Source: Nipponacmea schrenckii (Eukaryota > Mollusca > Gastropoda > Lottiidae). From it: DNA of 64,000 bases. Made by a program: the position numbers and the translations under genes. The stretch's first letter is position 1. Every line of letters begins with the position of its first letter. The notes under the pieces were generated by a model that was not told the DNA's origin, made no database searches, and saw only the letters and a program-made list of their open reading frames with translations. The stretch lies in assembly GCA_030562195.1 (NCBI GenBank), contig CM060200.1, positions 26,575,023 through 26,639,022 of the forward strand. The letters are read 5' to 3'. Shown piece after piece: positions 1 to 12,145 of this stretch.

Positions 1-1832
1 CCAAGCAAAACCCAAAAGCTTTTTGTGCATATGCGAAAGGTAAAATGAGAACGCATGAACAAATTCCAGATCTAGTTGGAAAATTCGGAAGGGCCTCAAC
101 TGCGTTACACAAGTCAAATGTATTGAACAATTTCTTATGTAGTGTTTTTACAAAAGAATGTGTGGACAAAATGCCAGTTTGTACGGTAAGAACATTTATG
201 AATGCACTCAGTGACATTGAAATTACTTCCAATAGTGTCCTTAAGAATCTTCAATCCTTAAATCCTGATAAATCGATGGGTCCTGATAATATGCACTTCA
301 GAGTCCTAAAGGAAGCAGTGGATATACTAGCAGACCCACTAACCATAATCTTTCAAAGATCCTTGAATGAAGGAAAACTTCCACAGTTATGAAAAGAGGC
401 AAACGTTAGCCCATTATTTAAGAAAGGAAATAAAAGTATGTCTGAAAATTATAGACCAATAAGCCTCACAAGAGTCAGAGATAAAGTGTTTGAACATATG
501 ACGCAAAATAACCTGCTTTCAGAGTGTCAGCACAGTTTCGTAAACGGTCGTTCATGTAGTACAAATTTACTGGCAGTGTTGGATGACTGGACACTATCTC
601 TTGACGATGGTATCCCTGTTGATGCAGTATATTTGGACTTTGCCAAAGCCTTCGACTCCGTGCCTCATCATAGACTTCTCAACAAACTAGACTCACAGAG
701 AGTGTGTGTCGATGGAGCTGCCTCTGACTGGGCTGATGTTAAGAGCGGAGTCCCGCAAAGGGGTGTACTTGGACCGGTATTATTCGTCCTATTCATTAAT
801 GATCTTCCAGAAGTTTCCAACAGCACCTGTCAAATGTACGCAGATGACACAAAAGTTTACAACCAAGTTAGTACTGAAGAAGATAGAGATAAACTACAAA
901 CAGACCTAGACAACTTAGTCAACTGGGCAGACACGTGGCAGCTTAGATTCAATGCAAGTAAATGTAAAGTTTTGCATCTTGGAAATAAAAACAAGCAGTT
1001 TGACTATTCAATGTTTAATAATGTTTCCAGCTTAAATGTGAAATTGGAAAAAACAGTATTAGAAAAGGACTTGGGTGTCAACGTAGACAACGCCCTAAAA
1101 TTTTCTAAGCACATCGAGATCCAGGTAAACAAAGCAAATCGTCTGTTAGGTCTGATAAGGCGCTCATATGAATACCTTGATTGTGAATCACTGAAGTTAC
1201 TCTTCACAGCTATTGTGCGCCCGCATCTAGAATGGAGTCCAAAGTATGAAAAAGATAAAAATTTAATAGAAGGAGTATTACGTAGAGCCACAAAACAAAT
1301 CCCAGGAATGAAGGACCTATCTTCTGAAGAACGGCTGAATCGTGTCAACATACCAAGCGTGGCATATAGAAGAGCAAGAGGTGACATGATTGAGGTCTAC
1401 AAATATCTACACGATGTCTACAAAATTGAAGAGCATCTACTTAAAATGGATAAAGATAATAAACAAGGGGACATGAATATAAACTGAAGAAGATAAGATG
1501 TAACACCACTACTCGACAAGGTTTTTTCACTCACAGAGTCACAGAGATGTGGAACAAATTAGATAAAGACGTAGTTTGCTTCCCAACCTTAAACACGTTC
1601 AAAAGTAGGTTAGACACTCTTTAGAAAAAATACAAGTTCTGTGTAAACTTTCTAGGACAGTAAAATGTTGGAGTAACCCAGATCAAAAGTTCTAGATCTC
1701 ATAGATAAAAAGATGGGCCAAAAGGCCTGAGCACAGTGAAAGTTTTTGTGAAAATAGACAATGGGTAAAATGAACAGTATAAAGGCGTAAATGCCTAAGA
1801 AGAAACTGAAGATTATACTATACTATACTATA
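1..1832 (+). mobile_element. Decayed non-LTR (LINE) retrotransposon, 5' end outside window
   Basis: Jockey/CR1-like reverse transcriptase remnant. The frame is open from base 3 (no start, so the element continues upstream). It shows the fingers motif NYRPISLT, the LDFAKAFDSVPH block, GVPQRGVLGP and the catalytic YADD box near 838-849, then the thumb and a C-terminal part ending about 1663. It is dead: a TGA at 390-392 sits where this family usually has Trp before KEANVSPLFKKG, a frameshift lies near 1461-1465, and a TAG at 1622-1624 again falls at a likely Trp. About 20 residues seem to be missing between the palm block and QRVCVDGAASDW, and the usual GVPQGS is GVPQRG. The 3' end carries three to four TATAC-type units (1813-1832), a short-repeat tail typical of target-primed insertion. 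Clade assignment is inference. Confidence 0.9.
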
Positions 1833-3356
1833 AATAGGTGGCTTCTCTACAATCACGCGTTTGCCTTGTTTTAATCCGTACAGTAGTTTTTACTTAAGCA
1901 ATAACGAACCTAAAAATTTGAAATTTTCAGATACGTCCAGTGGACATATTTGGGTGGATTTTGGTGAATAGTTTTCATTAATTCAGCAATAAAACTGTTC
2001 GACCTACAGAAAACACAGACTGCCTCTTGAAAAGCAAAGGAATGAAGACAATAAAGATACAAACAATAGCAGGCATTTACGGACTCAATGATACGAAATT
2101 TGAAACTAATGCCGAAGTCCTGTCGACAAAAAACAAGCAATAAAACTAAATATTACAATTAGTAGACATTCAGTAACCAAATTCACGGCCCATCAATTTA
2201 TTTCAGCCAATCAAGTATAATGTTAGAAACAGTAATAGGCTAGAAAATCGATTTCTACGGACTGGTGGATAACCATTCAGTGAAGCTGGTAGGCTGGGAT
2301 TTAAACAAAATATAACAGGTATTTGTATTGTTTCAATCAATCGATATATCCAATTCAATTACATTATTCAATTGTTGTAAATTGAATACATTTTCAATAT
2401 CCAATAATAAAACGCGATGACTGGAATATAGATTCAATAGCTGGGTCCCTACGCTCTGACAATCTGCAGAATGTTATATGAATTAATCATACTGCACGGT
2501 GCAAAACTATCTGCCAGTTGAGCCTGGAAGTATTGTCTTTTATATAACGATGAAAGGCATTGTTTAATATGTCTAATGTAAAATAAAATCTTTATCTGTC
2601 TGTGTTGAAATGGTTTAAATGGACGGAACCTTCCAGACGGCCATTTATTATTCAGTACGAAAAGTTGATGGAGACCAAAAATCGATATACATGTATTATG
2701 GAACTATTGCGACGTTATTAATGAATTGTATATGAAGGGAGGTTACCCGTTTTAGAATGAAATTAAGACCACGGTTCAAGACACCTGCATTGTAAATACC
2801 TTCTGTATGGGTTTTCAATTTTTTTTTGTAATTACTCCCTTTAAAATTTTGGTAAGTAATGATAAGCTTTGCAGTCTAGAATGATTTTCTGTGATGAATA
2901 AAGTGTAAGTTCTATTTAGTAAGTCGACATGAAAAAGATTGCCTAAATATCTCAGAGGAAATCGCGAAATAGTAGAGATTTTTAGGGCGTTCAGGGTAAT
3001 GCAATCGATCAAGGATCCTAAAAATAAAAAGGTTGAAACCACGTGGTCTACTGTATCCTTGTAACCAGATTCCTTCCCAATGCTGTTTTAGAACGGTGGT
3101 GGTTTAATGTCGTCGTGGGATACAAAATGGATAGTTTTAAATAGATTACTTTCTTTAAGGTGAAACGAACAGAATGACGAAAAGTTCACTTTCAATCCCA
3201 TCCACCTAAACACTCATTCTGATATTACAAAAACCGAATTGGTAGTCTAATTAATCTCCACTGAAACCTGTTTTAAAGGCTATTTATTAACATTCTTTAT
3301 ACCCTTTGAGTACTACAGAGAAATTAATTGAATAATCTCCCTTTATATGCTTTCAG
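1833..3356. other. Intergenic, nothing recognised
   Basis: AT-rich sequence between the retrotransposon tail and the next gene. Short open frames here (for example 1910-2140 and 2815-3042 on the minus strand) show no domain, no splice-supported extension and no coding character. The right end, TTTATATGCTTTCAG at 3342-3356, reads as a splice acceptor for the exon carrying the next gene, so an unseen 5' non-coding exon may lie in this stretch. Confidence 0.5.
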
Positions 3357-3372
3357 GAAATAAAACGCCAAA

Positions 3373-4050
3373 ATGTCGAAAATATACATCGAATCCAAGA
3401 ATAGCAAGGGTCAGCTGCCAGCCATGTTGTTTAATGACCCAAAAGCCTGTGAAAAGGGTGTGATTGTGGTACAGGAATGGTGGGGATTAAACAAACAGAT
3501 CTTGGACATGGCCTTGGATATATCAAAACGAGGACATTTCACCACTATCGTCCCTGATTTGTACCGAGGAGAAGTTGCTACTACCAATGAACAAGCTGGA
3601 CATCTGATGGCCGAACTGGACTGGCCGGCCGCTATTAAGGATATAAAAGATAGTGCCAAATATCTCCTTCGTAAGGGCTGCACTAAAGTAGGCGTGATTG
3701 GTTTCTGTATGGGCGGAGCGTTGTCATTAGCAGCAGCAGCATTAGTAAGCCAGATCAGTGCTGCTGCGCCATTTTATGGTATCCCTGCTTCCGAGATAGC
3801 TGACCTTTCGAAGATAAAGATTCCACTGCAATGCCATTTTGGTAATTATGATGCCCATGTTGGATTTTCATCCCAAAAAGATCAGCTGAAGTTAAAAAAG
3901 CTACTGGACTCCGGGGGAGTAAAATATGAATTCTTTGGCTATCCGGCACATCATGCTTTCACTAACTCTTCTGGGCCAAATTACAACGCAGAGATGACTG
4001 AAAGGGCTATTGGCCGGGCTGTAGATTTTTTCGTGAAAAACCTGGCTTAG
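3373..4050 (+). CDS. Dienelactone hydrolase family protein (usf-like)
   Basis: A 225-residue alpha/beta hydrolase, probably a cytosolic esterase or lactonase; no signal peptide is visible. The catalytic triad of the family is readable: nucleophile Cys112 in GFCMGG, Asp160 in GNYDAHV, and a His in PAHHAF (193 or 194). Glu35 in VVQEWWGLN matches the family Glu that activates the Cys. Length fits the single-domain family (about 230). The coding part has no intron, with a likely acceptor at 3355-3356 just upstream, so an intron in the 5' leader is probable. The QEWWGLN signature resembles bacterial-type and Aquifex usf-type members rather than the vertebrate CMBL form (family knowledge from memory). 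The natural substrate cannot be told from sequence. Confidence 0.9.
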   Translation: MSKIYIESKNSKGQLPAMLFNDPKACEKGVIVVQEWWGLNKQILDMALDISKRGHFTTIVPDLYRGEVATTNEQAGHLMAELDWPAAIKDIKDSAKYLLRKGCTKVGVIGFCMGGALSLAAAALVSQISAAAPFYGIPASEIADLSKIKIPLQCHFGNYDAHVGFSSQKDQLKLKKLLDSGGVKYEFFGYPAHHAFTNSSGPNYNAEMTERAIGRAVDFFVKNLA

Positions 4051-4569
4051 AACAAAGCAAAGTTGTTCTAGAAATTTTCATTTACATTTCATTGTAAACA
4101 AAAATTCGAAGATCTGAAAATTCTAATTCAGCAATGCCAAATTTTCCCTTTTTAACAGAAATATTAATCTTTTTACACAATTTTAAAGCTCAACAAACAG
4201 CACAAGAATGTTCATTTCTGCTTTTGAATTTGTGGAGTACGAGAACAGTTTCTACTTTTAATATTAAATAGTTCCATTGAAAGTCAACAGGAAAGGGTCT
4301 AACAATTGAAGGTTATTAGTTCCCGAGGATAACGTCGAAACGTCGAAAGCTGTGTCCATATTTCACAATTCAAAACGAGTTTTACGTCCTGCTCTTCTGT
4401 ACCTAATGTGCTATTGAAGACTGGATTTCTTTTTTCAAGGATTGTTTTTTTTTTTCATATTTTAAACGGTTAAAAATTGAATCACTCCTTACAGAAGAAG
4501 AAGTATTATTAAACTTAGGTCAACAAATAATGCTGAAAATAAGAAATAATATATTCATGTTAAAATAGT
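4051..4569. other. 3' flank of hydrolase gene
   Basis: AT-rich, no gene seen. A variant polyadenylation signal ATTAAA lies about 210 bases after the stop. At 4319-4350 there is a GAGGATAAC...CGAAACGTCGAAAG stretch that resembles the GAAACGT motif of Penelope-type element arms, but it is too short to assign. Confidence 0.35.
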
Positions 4570-5255
4570 AAATTCTTATACTTGTGAAAATAGCAAGTAG
4601 GCCTTGTGCGTCTAAGTTAATTTTTATATATGTGAAAATAGTAAATAGGCCATGCGCGTTTTAGTAAATTTTTATACATGTGAAATACAAATAGAACATA
4701 GCCGTCTAAGTAAATTTTTATACATGTGAAATAGGCCCAGCGCGTCTAAGTAAATGTTAATACATGTGAAAATAGGCCATGCGCGTCTAAGGAAATTTTT
4801 TATAAATGTGAAATACAAATAGGCCATGCGCGTCTAAGTAAATTTTTACAAATGTGAAATAGGCCATGCGCGTCTAAGTAATTTTTTATACATGTGAAAA
4901 TAGACCATGCGCGTCTAACTAAATTTTTATACATGTGAAAAATAGCAAATAGGCCATGCGTGTCCAAGTAAATTTTTATATTTGTGATATTAGCACATAG
5001 GCCATGCACATCTAAGTAAATTTTTATACATGTGAAATTAGACCATGCGCGTCTAAGTAAAATTTTATACATGTGGAAGTAGACAATGGTGTCTAAGTAA
5101 ATTTTTATACATGTGAAAATACAAATAGACCATGCGCGTCTAAGTAATTTTTTATACTTGTGAAATTCAAATAGGCCATGCGTGTCTTAAGTAAATTTTA
5201 ATACTTGTGAAAATATCAAATAGGCCAAATGCATCTAACTAAATTTTATCTATGA
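4570..5255. repeat. Minisatellite, unit about 45-60 bp
   Basis: At least 13 imperfect head-to-tail copies of a unit built from ATACATGTGAAA, an optional ATAGCAAAT spacer, AGGCCATGCGCGTCTAAG and TAAATTTTT. Unit length varies because the spacer is present or absent. Minus-strand translation gives a repetitive 90-residue frame that is a product of the repeat, not a gene. Confidence 0.9.
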
Positions 5256-6118
5256 TTTTCTTTTTCCCGGTGATATTCTATATAAGAAGATCTTGATATT
5301 TTGAGATTTAATGTGCACGAAGAAAATTAATTTATAATTGTAATTGTTGAACTAATACGACCAAACTGTACATGTAGATGTTTTTTTGTTTTTTTTAATT
5401 ATTCTACAGGTAATAAAACATATAATCCATGATCTTTCATTTATCATTTTTTCAACAATAAGAGATTCTAATATTTGTTGTTTAAATTAAATCACATAAT
5501 AAAGAGTAACCTCAAATTTTCCTTTATCCCTAGAAATAATCTCTGCATTTTACATTTTTGTAAATTTTATTTGAAATATTTGTATATTATGACACATTTT
5601 AAATGTTTATATTCTCAATTATAATAAAAGTCTTCAACATGTACACTTCTACCTTTATATCAGCCGTCCGTATTATCTGAATTCTAGGCATATGGGTTTC
5701 AATGCTTAAAAAGCGACACAAATAACCCAAATAAGCCCAAAAGCGTGATAGATATTGGTATTATAATATAAATTGAAATATTTGATAAATAGCAAACGGA
5801 ATGGCGTCGTCTATCTGGGCATTAATAATCGATCTCTTGCTTTCAATATTATCATCGTTCTTATTATATACTTATTCAAAGAGCATGAATATATTAGAGG
5901 TATTTTGCGTCTCCTTATTTCTATGCTTTATTTTTTAATATAGCCACTACAATTCGATATACACTCATTTTATGCATAAATATATGAAATAACATTCATT
6001 ATAAAATATTCCTCTCCACTCGAATCATTGTTATTGCAAAAAACATCGGTTCATCTTCTTCTTTCCACGATATTTTTCCGTCATGCGAAATTAGTTTACA
6101 GAACTGCTGATTTGCAAT
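5256..6118. other. Intergenic, 3' flank of the receptor gene
   Basis: Very AT-rich with no gene seen. On the minus strand an AATAAA (5927-5932) lies about 190 bases beyond the receptor stop codon and could serve as its polyadenylation signal. Confidence 0.4.
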
Positions 6119-7153
6119 TTAGTTTCCGTCCTCTTCAACGAAATCTCTGTAAGACTTATTCACCAAATATTGTGGTAGCGACGAAGACTTCCGGTTCCAA
6201 AAGTTTTTCAGCTTTTCAGTCAAGTGTTGTTTCACTTCCGGTGTAAAAATCCAAAACGAGGCAAAGAACACTGGTTTGAGCATCGACAATTGAAAGCTCG
6301 CCATCATTAATATGAGGAGCATTTCAAGATTTTTCATAACGATTCGGTTATTAACGATATGGATTGGCAATAATAAAAGAAAACATACGATATTTAAAAC
6401 AATCATGTATATAGGATGGATTGGGTCCACCTCTTCATTGAGTAAAGTAGGACGAAAAGCTACACTTCCTCTCTTAGTTTCTATCCAGCCTTTAATAATA
6501 AAACCCATAGTAACGAATACTAGAATCATGGGCAAATAATAGTTTAAGATCATCATAGTTATCAGAGCCCATCCATACAGAAATAACGGACAGCGATTGG
6601 CTGACCAGATAAAGGCGGTAAGATGATGTAGTCCTGTAATTATCAAAGGCGTAACTATAACAACTGTAAGCATCCATGGCAACACTGCCAGAAATAGTTT
6701 GACCGGGAGTTGTAAAGACTGTCTGATATTGATACAGCGGAAGTTGTATTGTTTGGTTACGAAATGGATGTTTATTAGCAATAGTCCCACTGAAGTTATC
6801 ATGGCGTGAGCATGGATCACTAGAACTTGTAAAACCACGTGGAATTCACAGGCAACCGTCACTTTCTGTTTGATTCCAAAATCAATAAAAAACGGCATTC
6901 CTAACAGTCCAGTTAGCAAATCTCCACATGATAAACTAACCACTAACATATATCTAACGTCATTTCGCAGTTTTGGTGACGTCAACACAGTGGCCAAAAG
7001 CAGGATATTTGTAACCACGATGGCGCCCGTGATAACAATGTTCAGGCTGGTAGAAATGTCATCAATAAGTTTTGAAAATTCTGGGCTTATTCCAAAATTT
7101 AATTTGGTTGTGTTAAAATGTGGTTGTGTAAAATTCCACTCCGTCCAATTCAT
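6119..7153 (-). CDS. Divergent rhodopsin-like GPCR (orphan)
   Basis: A 344-residue seven-helix receptor if translation starts at the ATG at 7153. That start gives a short extracellular tail with three N-glycosylation sequons (NWT, NFT, NTT). The frame stays open upstream to a splice acceptor (poly-T then CAG, exon from 7189), so a start in an earlier exon is not excluded. Visible class A features: Asp78 in TM2 (SLSCGDLL), the conserved Cys pair (Cys102 before TM3 and Cys188 in loop 2), Trp in TM4 and Pro in TM5 and TM6. Unusual: TM3 ends in NIH instead of DRY, TM6 has CFLLLLP instead of CWxP, and TM7 has KPVFF instead of NPxxY. All seven helices lie in one exon. A donor-like ACTTAC at 8812-8817 (minus strand) might end a 5' exon, but this is weak. 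Ligand unknown. Confidence 0.82.
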   Translation of the reverse strand: MNWTEWNFTQPHFNTTKLNFGISPEFSKLIDDISTSLNIVITGAIVVTNILLLATVLTSPKLRNDVRYMLVVSLSCGDLLTGLLGMPFFIDFGIKQKVTVACEFHVVLQVLVIHAHAMITSVGLLLINIHFVTKQYNFRCINIRQSLQLPVKLFLAVLPWMLTVVIVTPLIITGLHHLTAFIWSANRCPLFLYGWALITMMILNYYLPMILVFVTMGFIIKGWIETKRGSVAFRPTLLNEEVDPIHPIYMIVLNIVCFLLLLPIHIVNNRIVMKNLEMLLILMMASFQLSMLKPVFFASFWIFTPEVKQHLTEKLKNFWNRKSSSLPQYLVNKSYRDFVEEDGN

Positions 7154-9807
7154 CTCGACTAATTTTTTTTCTAAACGTGCAAGGCCTACCTGAAAAAAAA
7201 AAAAAAAATAAACCATACTTTTATTAGTTCCTTAAGTATATAGAGACGGTCAATAGTCGATACATATTTGTAAAATTGGCAGAAATTCTCACGGAAATAT
7301 ACAATTTGATTCACAGATCGCTGTAATATATTTCAATTGTGGTTAATCAATGGAAATATTAGAAGTAAAAGGGAATATTTTGACTCGCAAATTGTCATAC
7401 GACATCGCTTAAATTAAACCCCGTAAATCACCATACTTGGTCGAGCTTGTATAATCTCAATTACCCCTTTTCTCACAAATTATAAACTGTCTGAGTTCGC
7501 GTGAGGAAAAATCACCGGATGTGTATATTTATCTATTTCTAATTACTAGAATATGTCATGTTGAAGTAAAGAGAAACTAAATATCCAGTTATCTGTTAAA
7601 TAATCTACTAGTATAATTGTCACTGCGACATCGTTTTATAAATACATACTTTATAAAGTTTTACAATACACTTATTATAAAGAACATTTTAAGATAGGGA
7701 AATCTGACGCTGGTTTTTTTTTTAAATAAGGACATTTAAGTCTTGTTAACTGTGTTTAATATTGTACAATATAAGAAATTCTGCACCACTTTGACAATCG
7801 CTTTTCAATGATAAGCTCATAGTGTCCATGTATTTTCACTCCCGTGAAATCAAAATAAATCAATTAAGCGTCTATCACAGTTCTCACTATCTCCTTTCCA
7901 GTATAAACACCACATTCTGTCACTAATAGACGAGATATAAAACGAGCTTATAGTTTATCGGTGATTTGCTAATCACCTCATTATTAAAGATTAATTTAAT
8001 ACAAACTGACCGTTCTTTGGATTGTTCCCTTGAGTGATCTTTAATTACATTCTGGTTAGCCAACCTCATTAGCCAAAAGTAGAAAAAAGGCACCTTAAAT
8101 TTCAATCCGTAGCCCATTAGAATGATCTTGTAATTATACATGGAATGTGTATTGTGACTCAAGAAATCTGTTTTAACTGTTTTAAATGATATTCTAAATA
8201 GCATTCAATTTTATATTATTAAAGGTTAGCTGTTTAAAAATATTGTGTAAAATAGCAGAAATGGCACAATTCTACATTAAACGAGTAAAGTAATCGGTGT
8301 AAAGAGAGCTCATTAATCATGTCTATATAATTTCCATTCACTTTAGTTCAAATTCTATAAACTGTATATTTCCAGGCACTAAAACAAGAACAAAACACTT
8401 CTTTTAAGGAAACATTGTTAGAATTTTGTTGGGCGTGTATTTCTCTTAGCATATCGGATACAAATTTCAAATCATTTCCACTTCTATTTTCCTTATCACA
8501 GAATCACAGAAAATACATTTTGTTACAAACACATTCATCTCTATCTTTGAAGCATACTTGTTTAATGTTGTCCTTTGAGAATTTTGCTAAAGGTTAGAAT
8601 TTCTTTTCTAACCACAAAATAATACCTAAAAGAAGAAAAACATTCCTCCATGTTCCTTGGTTGTACACAAACCATTTTACAAGATTTTTAACGTTACTGA
8701 AAAGATGACAACCATCGTATCATCCGTTAATCCACTAAAGCTAGAGTACAAAGCATAGTAGCTACGAATGTAATTTCTTCAAGAATACAACATATATAAA
8801 TGTAAACATATACTTACCACAAACAGCTTGTCTGGCCTTCAGAAATGAAGCCACAAAACATACAAGTTTCATCTGTAACCTATTTCTGTGGTGGGCGGGG
8901 CTTGACGTGCTGCAGGCCTATTTGGTAAAATAATGACCTCGATTCTGTTTTCAGCTAGAATCTACATCTGATATATATGGGTTATACCACAGGATGTGTG
9001 TTTACATATACACATGTTTTAGTGATGCGGTTAATAACTAATCCTTCTGACATTCAAATGACATGCAATCCGAATAATTCAATCCAATTAAATGGAGTTT
9101 TACGTCATACGTCATATGTTTCTGAATTAACTGGGCTAGATAATTGATTAAAAGTGTTTTTATCATCTGCTTTTTTAATTTTTTAAATTTTAATCAATCA
9201 AATGAAGTTGAACACCCTTCTTTCCTACTATTTTTTGGCTAATAACTGAACAGACTAGATATAAGCTTTGGTATAATGTGGCGTTTCACGTCCAACATAT
9301 ACCTGCCTGGCAATGATGGGAATCACTATTATACTAAACTGACCAGGGCAGTCCGTAACTTACAAGGAAAATCATGAAATGTTTCTGTTTTTATACGAAA
9401 TAGAGTATCTGTATTGTACTAGACAAATCATGATGTTTCTGTTACTGAAACAACAATTGTAGTCTGTATTCTTCAAGACAAATCATGAAATGTTTCTGTG
9501 ATAGAAACGTCAAGTTGAGTACCAGAGTAGGCATGAAATATATGTTATTGAGTCAAGTTTAGTCTATATCGTACCCGAAAAATCAATTGATCGATTGTGT
9601 TACCCCTTCCCTGATAGTTGACTTGTATCATAGTTCAATTTTGAAACTAGGTCGAGTTACTTATATATATCTTTTTTTTTAACTCGGGATATCGCGCAAT
9701 AGATTAGTTAAATTCCTCAAATTAAATTGTTTCAAGGAATACGATTCTGTTGGCAACTGTGTCTATTAACTGATCTTGTTTGAATCGATTCATAACATGA
9801 TTTATTA
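7154..9807. other. Intergenic upstream of receptor, no gene seen
   Basis: AT-rich, with only short, non-conserved open frames. Contains GGAGTTTTACGTC (around 9095), one of several occurrences of this short motif in the window, and a related GGCGTTTCACGTCC near 9281. Confidence 0.4.
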
Positions 9808-9897
9808 TTCAACAATAAAAATGAAAATAAAAAGAATGGAGTTTTACTTCCCACTTCAACAATAAAAATGAAAATAAAAAAAATTTGAGTTTTACTT
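9808..9897. repeat. Tandem duplication, about 47 bp x 2
   Basis: Two adjacent near-identical copies containing CAACAATAAAAATGAAAATA and GAGTTTTACTTCCCACT. The unit ends in the recurring GAGTTTTAC motif. Confidence 0.75.
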
Positions 9898-11193
9898 CCC
9901 ACTCTAGCCTACTCTATAATATTTACTATAAATATTCAGAGCAACTGGATTCACCATACGGAATCAATGATCATCTCAGCCATCAAGCATTCTCTATATA
10001 CAACCCCTTTCACATGGACTTAATTTACTCCTGTAATTTAACAAGATTAAGAATTTAAGGACAATTGTACTTGACCACTGAACATTAATTGATTATAACG
10101 ACAAAACTGTTTTGGAAAGGTTTCAGACAGTTTGATATCATAAAAGATTTTTGAACTAAGAATTGCTTGTACAGATAAAGACTGACATGGGATGGTAATG
10201 TAACGTACGTTTGTGCATCATTGTTACATTATTCTACCATTGAAGCGTTTGTTGTTGGTGTACGGGTTCTTTCGGGGATCATCTTTATAAACACAGTGGC
10301 GAGACCAGTCACACAATTCTTAGTACGATCCAATTAATTTCTCTTTACTTGTGTTGCAGGTTTGGAGACTGGGAACATTTTGATGAGACCAAAACCAGAA
10401 ACCCATGTAGAAAAATTAGAGCTCCTTTTAGATTATTCTCATCGATAGTCCAGTTAAAGATTTTCCCACGACGATTATCTTGGCATCTCTATCTGTTATG
10501 CATTTCTAAGCTGTGGAGGTATGGGGTCCGAAAGTACACTCAATAACGTGAAGGGTTGATGAAGGCAATATTGAACTCATGTAAGATAACAACTTGTCAA
10601 TATATGTTCTGGGCATGATTGTTATCATCTTAAATCAAAGAGGAACAAGGTCATAGGTCATAGTTCAACATCAATTATAAGCGTGATGTTAATTATCTGA
10701 TAAGGATATCTTATGATGTTTTAAAGAAAGCGATAATTGTTTGAAATGGCAATATGCTTTTTTGTGTTCTTAAAGATTCTTGTACAACTGCAATTGAAAT
10801 AAACTAGGGTAATATACATTCTTAACACTATATTGAAAAGTTTGAGAAACCTAAACAAAAATAAGTGACTTTGACACACGTCTTTTCCAATCCCACTAGC
10901 TTATAATTTTACACCATTAAATTGGAATTGTTTTAACTATTAAATAATACTATTATATAAGGTTTACCCTCATACATTTATATTGTGTCAGCGTCGTGAT
11001 CTTCGAACTGGATTCAATATGATTGACGTGTGAGTGGGATGTATGCCATTTATGTTTTCCCTATTTAACTAAGAGCGGAGAATTTTGAGAATAACAGGAA
11101 TGGATTATCCGCATGTGACAACTGACCAAATTCATTACTTTAAACAAGACCATGACCCATTGTCCCTCCAGATACATTACTACAGAGTGACTA
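9898..11193. other. Intergenic, no gene seen
   Basis: A 65-codon frame at 10349-10546 begins just after an acceptor-like TTGTGTTGCAGG, but shows no domain and no neighbouring exon, so I do not call it. Confidence 0.35.
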
Positions 11194-11195
11194 CA

Positions 11196-11243
11196 AATTC
11201 ATTCATTTCATTCATTCATTCATTCATTCATTCATTCATTCAA
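11196..11243. repeat. (ATTC)n microsatellite
   Basis: About ten CATT units in a row, with one interruption near the left end. Confidence 0.95.
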
Positions 11244-11574
11244 TTATTCAGGGTGTTAACTGATAAATTCTTCATTAGAAGTGTTCTCATACATGATATT
11301 ATTGTGTTATAGTATTATAGTCGATATTGGGGTTATTTTAGATTGTTTGTTATTAAAAGCTGAGATGAAAACCTATGACCTTCTAGTAAATTGGTCAATT
11401 CCGGAGTAAATTCTACACCAAGGACTTTGTTCACACTTCCACTATATTCTATTTAACATCAATTTAAGTACATGACATGGACTTACTATGCTTTAAGTGG
11501 AATTAAAGTCCTTGGGCCTATAATAAAAACCGAGAGCATAGGTAATTAACACATTTTATTTTATATGCCTGCAA

Positions 11575-12040
11575 ATTAATTGAAAAAACTTGGTGTGAGT
11601 GTTTGTTATAACCCAGGGATAAAAATCAGATCAATCGAAATTTATTTATTTGAGTTATTGCTCTTGTTGCTGAAATGCGTTCAATTTATCTCCCTTTATT
11701 CTTGAATCCTTTGTTGACACGATATAAGACTGTTTATTTTGGATAGATTTTGACGAAACTTGATGTGAAATTTTGTAATAACCAAGGAGGTAAATATTGA
11801 AAATCAAACCAATCGGAAAATATTTAATATGAGTTATTGCCCTTGTTCCTGATTATTTTTGGACAAAACTTGGTGTGAGTATTTGTAATCAACTATTACA
11901 AATTAGACCAATAGAAAAATAGTTACTATGAGTTGAACACGCGTTCGATTCATTGTGGACACAATAAAGAGCTGATTCCTTGGTGAACTATAAATAAACT
12001 TAGTATAAGTGTTCGTAATTACACAATAATAAACCCCTTT
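11575..12040. repeat. Degenerate dispersed repeat, about four partial copies
   Basis: Repeated blocks of the form ACTTGGTGTGAGTGTTTGT, then a variable part with AATCAGACCAATCGGAAAA, then GAGTTATTGCCCTTGTT. The copies start near 11587, 11757, 11867 and 11997 and differ by many substitutions and indels. The block order resembles a common dispersed repeat of molluscan genomes (from memory). No coding content. Confidence 0.6.
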
Positions 12041-12145
12041 GACAATAATAATGTCTGGTATTTCCCAATAACACTTGTCAACCTACCGGGCGATACCGTT
12101 GCAATTACAAATATCATTAATTAATCATTAATTAACAATCAAGTC

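Noticed and set aside
3411..3683. Minus-strand 90-codon frame
   Set aside because: Shadow of the dienelactone hydrolase gene, which has an intact catalytic triad on the plus strand.
4800..5072. 90-codon minus-strand frame with internal repeats
   Set aside because: Direct product of the minisatellite; the unit is not a multiple of three and frames break in most copies.
10349..10546. 65-codon frame after an acceptor-like TTGCAGG
   Set aside because: No recognisable domain, no partner exon and no donor in phase.
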